This document shows, one piece after another, positions 1-12,111 of a stretch of 64,000 nucleotides of DNA; within the stretch, counting starts at the first letter, position 1, and each line of letters begins with the position of its first letter. Position numbers and translations under genes: made by a program. The stretch spans positions 1,235,001 to 1,299,000 of the forward strand of contig CAMQGK010000567.1 in NCBI GenBank assembly GCA_947000775.1, in the 5' to 3' direction. Origin of the DNA: Pterois miles (lineage: Eukaryota > Chordata > Actinopteri > Perciformes > Scorpaenidae). The notes under the pieces are model-generated. The model had not been told where the DNA came from, did no database searches, and saw nothing but the letters and a program-made list of their open reading frames with translations.

Positions 1-372
1 GTAGCTTGTTGCCTAACCTAACCAAGTCAATCTATTCCTAAACCTGAGCAGTTTTTGTCATGTCATTTTTGTACTTAAGTTACACCACTTCCAATGTTAT
101 TCAAACCCAAACCACAATCTTTTCCTAAACCTTACAAAGTAGTTTGTTGCCTACGGCTAACCGAGTCAATCTTTTCCTAAACCTAACTAAGTAGCTTTAT
201 TTTTAAAAAGACTGGAGAGGAAATTGACATGTGCATCACATGTTGCTGGACATTCAGAGGAAAACACACAAATACGTTGCTGAAAGTCGTGTCGAGTCAT
301 GAAAAAAAAAGTAGATAGTCTACCAGTCAATGAAATAAATAAGTCACTTGACTCGTGACACTGTATTTGATT
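1..372 (+). repeat. CCTAAACCTAACC-family interspersed repeat, copy A
   Basis: Recurrent blocks TTTTCCTAAACCTAAC, GTTTTGTTGCCT-like, TGTTGCTGGACATT and GAAAACACACAAATACGTTG are followed by a run of A after TCATG. The same blocks occur in about nine places in the window in both orientations. I do not recognise a named class, and no coding capacity is seen. Confidence 0.7.
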
Positions 373-400
373 CAACAAAACAAATTGACTTCACTTGGAC

Positions 401-1320
401 CTACTGACTTGGAATAGCTTGATATCCTCTCCAAGCCCAAAGATTAAAATCTATATTATACAGAAAGGATTTAGTCGATTAGTTTGAAACGTGAGCACAT
501 CTCTGGTCAACACAAGATTTAACGTAATGCTTTTGAGTGATTCTTTGTGAAGAAACTCTGTTTCACAGATCTGTCGAACTGATCCAGTTGATACCACAAA
601 ATCATATCAATAAGATCATCAAGACAAAAGTGTATCGAGTATTAGTCGAAGAAAAATTTCTTTGGTTGAGGACAGCCCTGGAGGATTTGTACAATAAGGC
701 ACTTTGGTTAAAATGTCAACTTTTCCACCCAGTATGTCATTTATACTTCATATTTCTGCAGTACAGGCCGGGTGTGTGGCAGTGCCGAGTTTTGCTGGGA
801 AACTCTTAGCTGTGGGACATTTTGACGGTGTTTGAAAACAGCATCCATCCTCTAAATGAAGCATGAAAAATGTTTTCAAACTAAAAGAGCTGTTATTTCA
901 CTCTTTCGGGGGTGTCGGACCGAGTGCTGAAGTGTTTCTTTCCCACATTTTTTATTACGTCGCCATGTTTTCTTTTCCTTCAGACACCGCAGGGCCTCAC
1001 GCTTTACATTCTCATAATTTCTCACTTCATCCACAGAGACTGCCACTGAGGGCAACACGAGAAACAGATCAATCGCTAAAATTACAAGAAAACAATCATA
1101 GGTGGTCTTAGGTCATTGAAGCATGAAAGAAAATAGAAGAGCTACTTGTGTGCTACAATTATCTCTGGTTTCATATGTAGGTATGAAATTAATAAAAACA
1201 AGGAACACACCCTTCCTCAAGCCAAGTAATAAAAGCTGCAAGCCGATAATCAATTATTCCCAAATTAATAAATATCCTGTCTTGTTGGAACACACCCACT
1301 CATCCAGCACAGCACAAACA
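401..1320. other. no feature recognised
   Basis: AT-rich sequence with only short, unconvincing open frames. No repeat family recognised. Confidence 0.5.
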
Positions 1321-1323
1321 CAA

Positions 1324-1336
1324 CTCTCTCTCTCTC

Positions 1337-1381
<45 letters not shown>
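1324..1381. repeat. (CT)n(CA)n microsatellite
   Basis: A short CT run followed by 21 CA units. Confidence 0.95.
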
Positions 1382-1385
<4 letters not shown>

Positions 1386-1539
1386 TTTGCTTCAGCGCTG
1401 TCTTTTTGACTTATTTTGCCTGGTTTAATGAGAAATATCACATTACCACACATACCGTGAGCAGTGATGGCTGGATGGAATCCAGGCTGAAGAACATCTG
1501 AAGAACTGAACCCAGAGCTGAGCCAACTTTACTTTTTCC

Positions 1540-1880
1540 AACATAGTCTCACGGCACCTCAAGAAATCGTCACCGAATCAAGATTCATGTACGTAAACAT
1601 GAATTTCACTTTTTTTTCATGACGCTCATCACGACTTTCAACAACGTATTTTTAGTGTGTTTTCCTACAAATGTCCAGCAACGCATTTGTTAATTTCCCC
1701 CCCAGTCTTTTCAAAATAAAACTATTTCGGTAGGTTTAGGAAAAGATCACGGTTTGGGTTAAAATAACCCTGGAAGTGCTGTAGCTTATGGAAGTTACAT
1801 GACAAATGAACCAACTTTGACTTCTGGTTTTGACATGAACAACAGTCTCTGGTGAAAGTCCTGGTTGTTTGACCTATCCA
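1540..1880 (-). repeat. CCTAAACCTAACC-family repeat, copy B
   Basis: Reverse orientation of the same family: TTTCATGACGCTCATCACGA, CAACAACGTATTTTTAG, TGTCCAGCAACGC, GGTTTAGGAAAAGATCACGG. Confidence 0.7.
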
Positions 1881-2229
1881 TCCAGCCCGGCCTCCTCTCT
1901 ACACTACATTCACCGCTCTTTATACTTCCTGGTTCACAATTGCATGGATTACATACAAACTGATTTCATGCTGACAACATAAAATTTGTGTCTATGTACA
2001 CGAATGAATGCATTAAATTTATTGACTATTTCATGAACTGCTGTGCGACTGGGCTGCGGGAGCAGTCGCAGTAGTAGAAGCAGTAGCAGTAATGGCTGCA
2101 TCATTTAATGTAGTTGTGGCAGTACTAATAAAAGTATTGGTAGTAGTCATAGCAACGGTTGTACAGTATTTTACTTGGAAGAAACTGGGACTGGGACTGG
2201 TTATTGTCATCCTCCGACCAATTTAAGGA

Positions 2230-2655
2230 CATTTGTGACTCTCTTTCTCTGGTTTAGTTAATGAACTCACCAACCAGGTTAAACCAGAAAGATCTGGTTC
2301 AATCCACACTACTGGATCTTCTTTTAACAAACGCACCTCACTAATTCTCTGAGTATTTAAGACTACTTAAACATTTTAATGAAGTCTCACAAATGGCTGA
2401 TTTGGATCCAGCTTGGGACTATTTTAAATCCACTTTCTTGGCTCTATGTGAGAAACATGTTCCTTTTAGAAGATTTAGGATTCGTGGGGTTTAGGATTCG
2501 TGGTGAAAACCCTTGGTTTAATGAATCTAATGAAAATCTGAATGAGCCTTCCAAGCTCTGGAAGTTAGTCAGATCCTCCTCAATGAGTATTCTTGGTCTT
2601 CTACAGGTGAATCAAAGTGTACTCAGGCTGGTCTCAAACGCTGTTCGTAGCTATA
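2230..2655 (+). mobile_element. degraded LINE, 5' part (endonuclease-RT linker region)
   Basis: The + strand translates to AWDYFKSTFLALCEKHVPFR followed by NPWFNES in broken frames. This resembles the region between endonuclease and reverse transcriptase in L2/CR1-like non-LTR elements. Stops and frameshifts are present. It probably belongs with the reverse-transcriptase part at 3,270-4,250, separated by an inserted repeat. Confidence 0.65.
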
Positions 2656-3060
2656 CCTACAAAGAGTAATGCACTGTAATTCGTGTTTATCCCACAAAAT
2701 CATCATGTGTAATTCACGTAATCGTGATCCAGGAGAGCAGTGAATGCCATGTAGGATGGAGGTTAAGGTGGATGGGTAGGTCAAAAAGTACCAGACTTTC
2801 ACCAACTTGCGATCTTTTCATAAGCCTAAATTAATAATGTCACCACAGTCTTTTCCAGCACACTTTCTTTGAGTTTTTACCGTTGCTGTGGATGGGTTGA
2901 CATTGTAGTTAATGGAAAGCCTAGTGCATCTCATACTGGCGCTTAAGCGTGCCTTGTGTGGCAGTATAACGTGCCGACAGCGGTGACAAAGCATATTTGA
3001 CGCCCTGGGAATGAGCAAAAGTTTCATAGCGAGTGAGGGGAATCTGCTTATAGTGAAGCA
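2656..3060 (+). repeat. CCTAAACCTAACC-family repeat inserted between LINE halves
   Basis: It shares blocks with the copy at 5,150-5,545 (AGTAATGCACT, GGTGGATGGGT and GACTTTCACC-like) and with 4,640-4,800 (TAATGGAAAGCC). It sits between the endonuclease-side and reverse-transcriptase-side parts of one LINE, which suggests a nested insertion. Confidence 0.5.
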
Positions 3061-3269
3061 GGCAAGCTCACAGGAAGACCGGGCGCCTTGATCAGTTCAT
3101 GTAGATACAGTTAATAAGTTAAAAAGACATATTCAGCAGGATATTTGCGTGATTCAAATAGCTATCTATGCTGAATGTGAATGTGACAAAAATAGACCTA
3201 AATCATAAAAAAATACATGAACTATAACGACGGCCATGCTAGTGCTAGCTAGATATCGTCAAACCGTTC

Positions 3270-4250
3270 ACACAGTATACAGTGCTGTGCAGGTCTATTT
3301 ATTGATCTATCGGAAGTGTTTGACTCTGTAGATCACAAACTACTATCACAGAAAGGTAGTGAGATGGTAAAGAATTATCTATCCAAAAGAACTCAGTGTC
3401 TCAGCCTCATTTACGCTAAACCAAGATGTCCTGCAGGGATCTATTTTAGTTCCTATCTTATTTTATAATTAATTAGGACACTGAATACATATAGCTAAGA
3501 GACATATTGTATGTACGCAGATGACGCAGTCATCTATATAGCTGAATCAAGTCACAGAGCTTTTACAGGATGCTAAAATGATCGATTCATCTTAAAATCC
3601 AGAAAGAACAAATATATGAACTTCACGTGCTAGAAGGCAGCTGATTCCACTGTCCTGACACGAGAAGGTATAGGAAGTATAGGAAGAGTCCCTTCCTACA
3701 AATACCTAGCCATATGACTTGATGAAAACTTGACTTTTAATGTCCATATTGATATTGAAAAAACTGGGTTCTTTTCCATTTAAAGCGTTTTGTGCAAAGC
3801 TTATTTCTATCTGTATTAGACTATGGTAATGTGATTTACATGCATGCAATTTCATCACTACTTAATTCTGCATATCACACTGCATTATGTTTTGTAAGAA
3901 ATGCAGGCTCGCACACAATTACGTTTTAAATGAATGTTTAGCATGGTCCTCTCTGTGTTAGAGGAAAAAAAAATGCACATTGCTATTTATTGCCAAGACA
4001 TTGTTAGTGAAACTACCTACTCATATCTCCAGCCTTTTATCCATTCACACCAGCACTCCATAGCGGTAGAACTACCAGGCAGATTACTTTAAATGTCCCC
4101 AGGGTGCACTAGGAGCTTGGTAAATTTGCTTTCTCTTTTTATTCACCCTGGGCGTGGAATGAGCCGCAAGATATCATTACCTCAGAAGTACTCTCTTCTT
4201 TGAATACCTTTTAAAGGTTTTTTTTACGGACTGCCCTGAAGGAAACATGT
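3270..4250 (+). mobile_element. degraded LINE, reverse-transcriptase and 3' part
   Basis: Reverse-transcriptase motifs occur in order on the + strand: LFIDLSEVFDSVDHKLL (3292 on), LQGSILVPILF, MYADDAVIYIA with the catalytic YADD box, then YLAI and LDENLTFNVHI. A C-terminal block with VLDYGNVIYMHA follows. Frames shift between blocks and there are stops, so it is inactive. The motif style fits the L2/Rex1-type jockey group, but the exact family is uncertain. Confidence 0.8.
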
Positions 4251-4379
4251 TGGTGTTTTACATAATGCTCGACTGATGCTTTGTCAGAGCCCCCTGCGTC
4301 ACTTTTCAGTCGCAGTAAGCATGTGTGTTAATTAAACAAAAACACTTGCTTCCAATTAGGCAATAAAACCTCTTTAATT

Positions 4380-4788
4380 AAGTTTAGGAAACAACAGCAT
4401 GGTTGGGCTTAAAACTACTCCATTTGTAAACTGAAAATGTTCACAATGAACGTTGTGAACATGGGACACAAATGAACAGCTGATAGATAAATAGATAGAT
4501 AGACAGATAGACAGATAGACAGGTAGACAGGAAGATAGGTAGATATATGGATGGGCTGATGAATCATTGTAAAGTGAAAGTGAAACATGACACACGGGAC
4601 ATGAACAGCAGTCTCTTGGATGAAAGCCTTGTGTTTGTTGGACCCATCCACCTCCCTTACCGACCACCTTGGTGGTCACTGTCGCTCGGATAATTTTACA
4701 TTGCAGTTAATGGAAAGCCGGATGCGTCACATCTTGGGTGCCTGTGCAGCCATATCGAACGCATCGATATTTGACACCCTGGGAGTTA
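4380..4788 (-). repeat. CCTAAACCTAACC-family repeat with internal GATA/GACA expansion
   Basis: It begins TTAAGTTTAGGAAACAACAG and ends in the ATGAACAGCAGTCTCTTGGA and TAATGGAAAGCC blocks seen in other copies. A GATA/GACA tract at 4482-4548 lies inside. Confidence 0.55.
4482..4548. repeat. (GATA/GACA)n microsatellite
   Basis: Alternating GATA and GACA tetranucleotides with a few variants. Confidence 0.95.
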
Positions 4789-5045
4789 GTAGAAGAAGAA
4801 TGAGAAAAAGAAGATGCAAAAGAAGAAGAAAAAGATGTACTTTATTGATCACCAACGGGAAATTCAATTATTTCACATTACTGAAATACATACACGTATA
4901 CACAACAGGACCTACAGTACACATGCATTATCGGGGCTGCCCATGGATAAGCACCTCTCCAGGTTATTGATCCATGCGGGGCCTTGAACTGGGAGCCATC
5001 CGGTTCCCAAGCCAAGTCCCTATGGACTGAGCTACTACCACCCCA
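4789..5045 (-). mobile_element. tRNA-derived SINE with CTT tail, copy 1 (diverged)
   Basis: Read on the minus strand, GGGGTGGTAGTAGCTCAGTC forms the tRNA-like head (A box). The body follows, then a conserved ATTTCCCGTTGGTGATCAAT block and a (CTT)n tail (AAG on +, about 4789-4833). It is the most diverged of three copies, and its B box is weak. Confidence 0.75.
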
Positions 5046-5149
5046 AAGAATGGGCTGTATGACCCGTACGTCTCTCTTGTTTTACGATTTTCTTTGTGTT
5101 GCCTTCTTTTTTTTTTTTTTAGATGTTCCAACATGTGAAATAGTTTTTA

Positions 5150-5545
5150 GGTAAAACTGCTCCGGCTGTTCTCATTCACTGTTCGTCCTTATACCTAAAA
5201 AAAAGTAATGCACTATAATTCATATACAACCCATGTAGGCTAATCGTGAGTCAGGACGTGCAGGGCTGAGAGGAGAGGAGGTCGGCGTGGATGGATGGGT
5301 TAAAAAAATATGTAACTTTCACCCAGGAGATCGCAGATTGTTTCCCATGTGAAACCAAAACTCAATGCTGACCTATTTTACCTCATTTTTGTTACATAAT
5401 TTGTGTATTTAACTAATTTAACCTACATAAATTATGTAACAAATGTAGTTATTTTATGTAGCAAAGATTTTGACTCAAACTGCAATCTTTTCATAAACCT
5501 GACCAAAGAGGTTTTGTTGCCTGAATAACAGGTTTAGCACTGCAG
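5150..5545 (+). repeat. CCTAAACCTAACC-family repeat, copy
   Basis: Shares GGATGGATGGGTTAAA, CCCAGGAGATCGCAG, TGAAACCAAAA and CTTTTCATAAACCTGACC with other members. Confidence 0.65.
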
Positions 5546-5649
5546 GGACTTGCGCATTCAACATAAGTGGATGGGACAATTAAAGATAGACAATAATGTT
5601 AAATGCCTCAACTCTGCTGGAAGATCCCTTCTGGCAGTACTATGCTCAA

Positions 5650-5910
5650 ATGTACCACACTATAAGGCGCAGTTAAAATCGCCCAACTGTTTAACTCAGA
5701 CACTGGTCATGAAGGATTTGATGGATTTGTGGAAGAGGAATGAACTGAAAAGTGAGTATATTGTTTTGTATTTCATGTGTTGCAACTGAAAATGTTGAGT
5801 TATTGAGTTATTAAATGAATTGAATAAAGTTTGACTTATCTGACCGTTTTGTTTCGCTTAATGCGCCTTATAATCCTGTGCGCCTTCTAGTGCGAAAAAT
5901 ATGTTATGAC
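5650..5910. repeat. MITE-like element with GCGCCTTATA motifs
   Basis: ACACTATAAGGCGCA is at the left end and GTGCGCCTTCTAGTGCG at the right end, in inverted relation, with TTAATGCGCCTTATAATCC just inside. This motif set is common in short fish repeats. The boundaries are approximate. Confidence 0.5.
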
Positions 5911-6590
5911 CAAACTCTGACAGTTTGGGCATAAAATTTTAGAAGAAAAAATAATGAAAAACATGTTATTGGATCAACCAATCAGTTGAACTGTGCAAAG
6001 ATGTTTACAGGGATCTCTGTTGAAGCATGATTTGAGGTATAGCTCACAACTGAGTTATCCTACAGTACCGGTGTTACCTTAGAATTATAGCCATTTATCT
6101 ATATATCTATACATGGAGTTGGTGCTCCACCATGTTTTCACAGTAGCCCAGAATGGACAAAACAAACACTGACGCTGGAGAAAGACTTTCCTGTTTTCAC
6201 GTCAGTCACCGCATTTCTTCTACAGGCACACAAGAGAAGTTTCAGCTGGTTGCAATCTGGAACCTCACCGCTAGATGCTATCAAATCCAACACACTGCAC
6301 CTTTAAGTTTTTCAATCCAAGTTGTTAAATCTCATTTTGCACCAAGTGTGTTTGTTATAGTGACAACAGAAAGGTAAACTCCATGTATTCCACAGGGAAA
6401 CACGATGGTATTGTTAATCTGCACCTGATTGTGATTCAGTTATCACACATAAACTGAAAGATAATATGGTTATTTTCAATTTTCTATTGAAAGTCTAAAG
6501 CAGCAGCAGTACTAGGAGTACCAGAGGGCTGTGTGTTGTTAGGAGTGTGTGTTTGTGTTTATGTGTGTTGCTTGCTCAGCACAGCACGGC

Positions 6591-6591
<1 letters not shown>
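5911..6591. other. no feature recognised
   Basis: Ordinary non-coding sequence, with GT-rich stretches toward the right end. Confidence 0.5.

Positions 6592-6627
<36 letters not shown>
6592..6627. repeat. (CA)n microsatellite
   Basis: Perfect CA run in a region with several other CA/GT tracts. Confidence 0.95.
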
Positions 6628-6633
<6 letters not shown>

Positions 6634-6792
6634 CCTGGTGTGTGTTGCTCGAGGCCCCCTCTGGTGCTGTTAAGTGAGTCCTGAGTGAGACTGATGGGGG
6701 TCAAGACCCTCGAACACACACACTAACACTGACACACACACTCATACATGTATGCGCTCACAATACTGTGTTAAGTATTTCAAATGTGTACA

Positions 6793-6793
<1 letters not shown>

Positions 6794-6839
<46 letters not shown>
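6794..6839. repeat. (CA)n microsatellite
   Basis: Uninterrupted CA run. Confidence 0.95.
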
Positions 6840-6842
<3 letters not shown>

Positions 6843-6969
6843 CTTTACCCTGAGGCAGTACAGTGTCAGACCCCCCACCCAGAGCTGCAGCTGTGCCAAC
6901 TCTACACACACTCATACACACTCTCCCCTTCTGAGCGCATGCTGAGTCGGTGTGTGTATCGCATACATG

Positions 6970-6972
<3 letters not shown>

Positions 6973-7021
<49 letters not shown>
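6973..7021. repeat. (GT)n microsatellite
   Basis: About 24 GT units, 130 bp after the CA tract at 6794. The two could pair as an inverted repeat. Confidence 0.95.
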
Positions 7022-7023
<2 letters not shown>

Positions 7024-7320
7024 CGGTCATGAACTCGGCAGGCAGGAGGAACAAAAAGCCTCACGTGTGCCTGCAGCGTTTCCCTCCCTCCTCCTTTTTC
7101 CTGTTGTGTTTTCATCTCTTTTATTGTCTCTTTTTCATCCCCGTCACGTCCGTTTCATCGTCTTCGGCTACAAACAGGCAGATTGAGAGACGGATGAATG
7201 GATTCAGAAGTGGAGGGAGAAAGAGAGATGTGATTGTCTTTTTTACTCACCACTTTTCTACTTTACTAAGTGCAATTCAGTTTTCATTTTCAATTATTTA
7301 CATCTTGTAATTCAAATGAC

Positions 7321-7387
<67 letters not shown>

Positions 7388-7388
7388 G
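7321..7388. repeat. (GATA)n microsatellite
   Basis: About 17 GATA units with one GATAAATA variant. Confidence 0.95.
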
Positions 7389-8843
7389 CCTGATGTCGGA
7401 GACCATTAGTTAATGGGCTGTGGATTACGCTATTATTATTATATATTAGTAGGGCTGTCAATCAATTAAAATATTATACCTCAGTATTTTAATTCAGTAT
7501 TATTATTAATTTCTAATGTAATGTACATGTAATGTTTTATACTTATGGTGAATATAATCCAATCAATCTTATTTCCATACATGTGTTTTGTATATACAGT
7601 TCCCTTTGTTTACACCTTATTTTGAAAATGTGTCTACTTCCTCTAACTTCTCCAAGTCTGTCTCTAGCGCTCCCATCAGCTTTGTTCTATTTATACGTCC
7701 ATGTTAAGCTCCATCGGGGCTGTTTGAATGCAGTTACCATAAATGTCAGTATATGGGTGCTCTCCAGTTGGCCCATTTGACCACGGAGATGAGAACGACG
7801 GCCGGCTTGACCGCACATTTACGCGTTGTAACGCTTCCTGTCCATGACAGAGTTAGCACGCAGCTTTAGCCGTGATGTCTAACTCTGCTGCTTTCTTTTT
7901 TTCTCATTTCAGCTTGCTGTGGTTTGTTTTGGCTGACGGATACAAAATGGATATGATGTCACATTACTCAGACTGCAACAATAAAAGCAGTAACTTCCTT
8001 TTACCTCCACATAGACTCAAATAGAGCAGATATAGTGATTCTGCTATTATAAAATCTATTTCAAAATGGTAAGAAAAAAACTGAATTGAATTTTGTTAAT
8101 TAAAATAAAACTGATTTAACTTGATTTTGGCTGATCTAAATATGATCCTGGTCATTAGTGATGTGAGAACATGGGTCTTTATACTGTTTCCCTCACTGTA
8201 AGCTGCTCTGGATCACAGCCACAGTTACATGACATGTAATGTAAATGTGAAATACTTATTGTTATATGCTCTGAATGTAATTAAGAGAACTGGATTATGG
8301 GGCTTGTGGGTCAAACCCTGCTCACACAGCATCAATCCAGCCCTATTAGCAATGACAAGAGGGTAAAATGCTAATATTGTTACCAATACTGTTATGCCAT
8401 TTGTCTGACGAGACATCAATAATCCACCAACCTGTCGATTTTTCTCTCCCTCTCTCAATTTCTTTTTTTTAACCTTTCCTCCTATAACACTGCATCGATA
8501 TCTATTAGTTATACATTGATGCCATATTTTAAAGGTGTCCGTCTCTACCTTTCTCTCTTCATGTCTCTGATCACCAATGTGTAAATATCTGTCATATAGT
8601 GGAAACTGACCTCACCATGAAAACAGCCAAAACCAACGAGTATTTTTTTTGGTCTGGGACTGTTTTACATGATGTTGGGCCCCGTATATACTGCTTCACC
8701 ATACAGTGGTATATAGACGATAGTGTCAATACCAGCAGCGATGCAAATTTGCGCCAGTTGCAACACAGAAGACCAGCTACCGGGATCCTCTTGATCCAGA
8801 GCAGCGGCCGGCAGTCTGAGCTTAACTGTTGTATAGCGTAAGC
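7389..8843. other. non-coding, probable old repeats
   Basis: A short AGGGCTGTCAATCAATTAAA fragment at 7452 matches the family at 50.7 kb. The stretch 7,640-7,970 (CCATCGGGGCTGTTTGAATG) and the stretch 8,600-8,843 (GATCCTCTTGATCCAGAGC) look like repeat fragments. No gene is supported. Confidence 0.4.
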
Positions 8844-9270
8844 CAGTGATTCTCAAAGTGGGGTCCGGGGACTTCCAGAGGTCTGCGGCACTCTGCCAGG
8901 AAGTCCGCAAAACAGTTTGCTATAAATTATAAAACTGTGTCGTATCATTGAAAAGTGCGTATCTCCAGATGGGGACTATATGCGGCAATAAAACAAGCGT
9001 GTTGTGTCTGTTACTACCATCCACGTTAGCTTCGTTCCAACAGATGTGATGTGATGAATCAGTCACTCAGGGAGCAATGAACCTGCTGCTGCTTGGCTTA
9101 GCTTAGCTTATTAGCCAGAGGAACATGGAGGAGTATTTGAGTCAGTCCACATCGTCAAGTGGTGCTAAGATCAAACTGCACTGACGAATTGCTAAATATG
9201 ACAACAGTTATACCGAGTTCGGTTTTACTGAGAACAGCAACGGGAATGCAAAAGCAAATGAGTCGTGTGT
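8844..9270 (+). mobile_element. hAT transposon relic (5' end and transposase start)
   Basis: It begins CAGTGATTCTCAAAGTGGGG, typical of a hAT (Charlie-like) terminus. Downstream, the ATG at 9125 gives MEEYLSQSTSSSGAKIKLH, a stop, then KYDNSYTEFGFT, resembling the start of hAT transposases ahead of the BED zinc finger. The 3' terminus was not found, so the element is truncated. Confidence 0.6.
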
Positions 9271-9282
9271 CTACGGTTTTAC

Positions 9283-9284
<2 letters not shown>

Positions 9285-9327
<43 letters not shown>
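9285..9327. repeat. (CT)n microsatellite
   Basis: About 20 CT units, directly after the hAT relic. Confidence 0.95.
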
Positions 9328-9331
<4 letters not shown>

Positions 9332-9639
9332 AATACATAATTTTGTTACGTTTACCTTAATGCTATTTCTAGGTGTCCATCCATGGTCTTTGCCAGCTGT
9401 CGATTTCTGTCCCATTTCTTATTGCCTCACTCTGATTTACAATATCACTACTAACACATTTACGTCATTACTTCTCCACCTACGTCTCCTCTCCGCTTGG
9501 AGAATTTTCAAGTGAAGGTCATTGATTGGGCACAGACATCAATGCAGATCAATAGTTCACATATGGACGGCTTCGAGTCGGATCAGGCAGGGGCCGGACT
9601 GGAAGAATCCAAACTGAAGCTTTACAATAAACCATCGTT

Positions 9640-10200
9640 TATAAATGTTAATTAAACTTTACTGTTAACAAACAATAAAATGATAATAATGATAGTGTTT
9701 GCAAATTATTAGTAATGCTATAATTTATGTTATTTTAGCATTAGTTTGTATAATATGAAACAATTATTTCATAAAACCTGCTATATATGCTATATTAAGT
9801 ATTTGTTAGTATAACCAAATGATTTGTAACCCTTTAAGAAATCGTTTGTTAAACATCTATAAATATCACATAGATAGATGGAGCAGAAACCAATTATTAA
9901 CCATAACAAAGTATTAACTGTCTATCTAAATAATGTTTGTAGATGCTTTACAAAGTATTTATTAACTTTTTAACAAGGTATTATAATTATAATTTAATAG
10001 CATCCAAATAATGTTTATAGATGGTTTACAAACTAATTACTAACCATTAACAAAGTGTTATAAATATCTGGTCCATCTATGTAATGTTTATAGATGTTTA
10101 ACAAACAATTTTTTTAAAGTTTACTAATAATATGTTAATCATTAACAAATTCTTATATATAGTATATAAAATGTATCCAACAATAAATTGAAATAATTTA
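9640..10200. repeat. degenerate AT-rich tandem repeat
   Basis: Diverged recurrences of blocks such as TAATGTTTATAGATG, TTTACAAA and AACCATTAACAAAGT at roughly 60-90-bp spacing. No coding signal. Confidence 0.6.
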
Positions 10201-10539
10201 TAGTGTTACAAACAATTTACCAATTTCTTCAGTCTTTCCATAAATATGCGCAATCTAGATCAAGACATCCACACGTACTCATACTGCTACTACTTCTTCC
10301 TCATGAGATACTTCTGAAAGGGGTAAGACTACCACTACAAAAAACTACAAAAAATATTGCTCTATATAGTGTCATTATTAGCAAATGTGCAACGCATACC
10401 CTATGCTGCCAACTTTTGACATTTTGCTTGACAAATGAATGGAAACACGGCTAATGACGATGCTAACATGGTGATCCCTTTGTTCTCCATAATATTTCAT
10501 TTTTAGTACTTTTAAATACCTGTAAAAGTAACGACATTC

Positions 10540-10700
10540 CCATCAGTCTCAGCTGCACTTGTTAGCAAGTGTTAGCATGCTAACATGCTAAACTACAATG
10601 TTGAACATGGTAAATATTATAGATCAGCATGTAAATACAGCCTCAAAGTGTTGTAAGCGTGGCTGTAGGGTGTTTTGAGTTTGCTGAACTATATTCAGTG
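10540..10700. repeat. GCATGCTAAC-type interspersed repeat, copy 1
   Basis: TTAGCATGCTAACATGCTAA followed by a TGAACATGGTAAATATTA-like block. Related sequence is at 30,830-30,985. Confidence 0.6.
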
Positions 10701-11079
10701 TTTGCCATAAAATCTACAAATAGTAAGTTTGTAATGTACTTTTGTATTACCCTCAAAAATGCGACTCAGTAGCCCATTTGCACGGAAAGGCGTACGTATG
10801 CCACAAGAACAAACAAGGCATTTAGCATGCAACGCAAAACTTTTCTCACTTTTGGCGTGTCATTTGTACGCCACATAATCTATACTGGGTCCAATGTAAA
10901 ACGCATGCTCAGAGCTAGTGACACAGAATAAAAAGCATGAAAGACTGCTTATTGCAGGCAGATATTAAGATGGATGGATCCAACAAACACAGAACTTTTA
11001 ACCAGGTGGCCAGTGTTTTGTTTTGTAAGCTATTATACAATTTTTAGTGGTGTTTGTGACATGTTTTCTCTACTTATAT

Positions 11080-11700
11080 TACATTGTTTCCGTATGTATT
11101 CATTTTAAACCCAAGCATAGCATTTTTTCCTAAACATAATTAAGTGGTTTTGTTGCCTAAACCTAGGCATGGCCAGCTTAAGGCATAGGCCATATAGGCG
11201 GTTGCCTAGGGTGCTGGTTGCCCTCTAAAAAAAATCAAAACATAAAATATTTTTTTCATTTTCTGCATTGAGGTAACAATTGAACAAAGGCTGCACTTAT
11301 TTGTTAATAGAAGTATAAATTGTGGTGAAGCTTACAATATCAGGGGCCAATCGTTTATACATATTAAAATAAATACAGATATTTATGAAAACTGTCTTTA
11401 AATCATTGTGATGTCTGATGTGTGTTGCGGTTCACATGGGTAGGGTTAGGGTTCTATAGGCCGCCATCGGTTGGGGGGGCTCCAAATCCGGTATCAAAAG
11501 GACAAGGGCCGGCTCTGAACCTGTACCTGAAGTGAGTAGTTTTGTTGCCTCAACCTGACCGCATATGTTGCTGCAGTTCGGATGCGTGGCGTAGAAACGA
11601 CACTGTAAAAATGCGTCCTCACGACACGCGGAACGTCTGTGTAATGCTGTACTATTTACACAACTTCCTGGAAGACCACAATAGTCTCAGACATCGTAAA
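11080..11700 (+). repeat. CCTAAACCTAACC-family repeat split by an insertion
   Basis: The left part ends TGGTTTTGTTGCCTAAACCT near 11,165 and the right part resumes GTTTTGTTGCCTCAACCTGA near 11,540. The intervening sequence is a different repeat. Confidence 0.55.
11166..11515 (+). repeat. interspersed element (GGGCCGGCTCTG family) nested in another repeat
   Basis: It contains TTTTCTGCATTGAGGTAACA and ends GGACAAGGGCCGGCTCTGAA. The opposite orientation, with AGAGCCGGCTCTAG and TACCTCAATGCAGAAAA, is found at 39,555-39,695. The ends look weakly inverted. Confidence 0.55.
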
Positions 11701-11878
11701 CACTACTACGTATTGTGTTATTCCTCCACTGTATATCTAACTATTCTCTTAAATGTCCACTCATCCTCTCTCTCTCTTTGTCTCTCTGTCTTTCTGTGTC
11801 TCTCCCTCCAGGAAGCAGAGGGTGTGTTAGGTAGCTAATGGCTGGAGGCTTTTTATTCCTCCCAGCCTCTAATGTGGT

Positions 11879-11879
<1 letters not shown>

Positions 11880-11914
<35 letters not shown>
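11880..11914. repeat. (CA)n microsatellite
   Basis: 17 CA units. Confidence 0.95.
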
Positions 11915-11917
<3 letters not shown>

Positions 11918-12058
11918 TGGACACCTACACACCCAAATCCCGCTGTGACATCATGATGGAGTGTCAGGTGCTGCTGGCTAATTTCTGCCTCGATGCGAGT
12001 GTGCAGGAGAGGTAGAGTGGATGGGTATGAATACTAAACAGCCAGCTAATGATATCTA

Positions 12059-12063
<5 letters not shown>

Positions 12064-12095
<32 letters not shown>

Positions 12096-12111
12096 GTGTG
12101 TGTGTGTGTGC
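12064..12111. repeat. (GT)n microsatellite flanked by a duplicated block
   Basis: A GT run with one CG interruption, bounded on both sides by AGCTAATGATATCTA. Confidence 0.95.
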
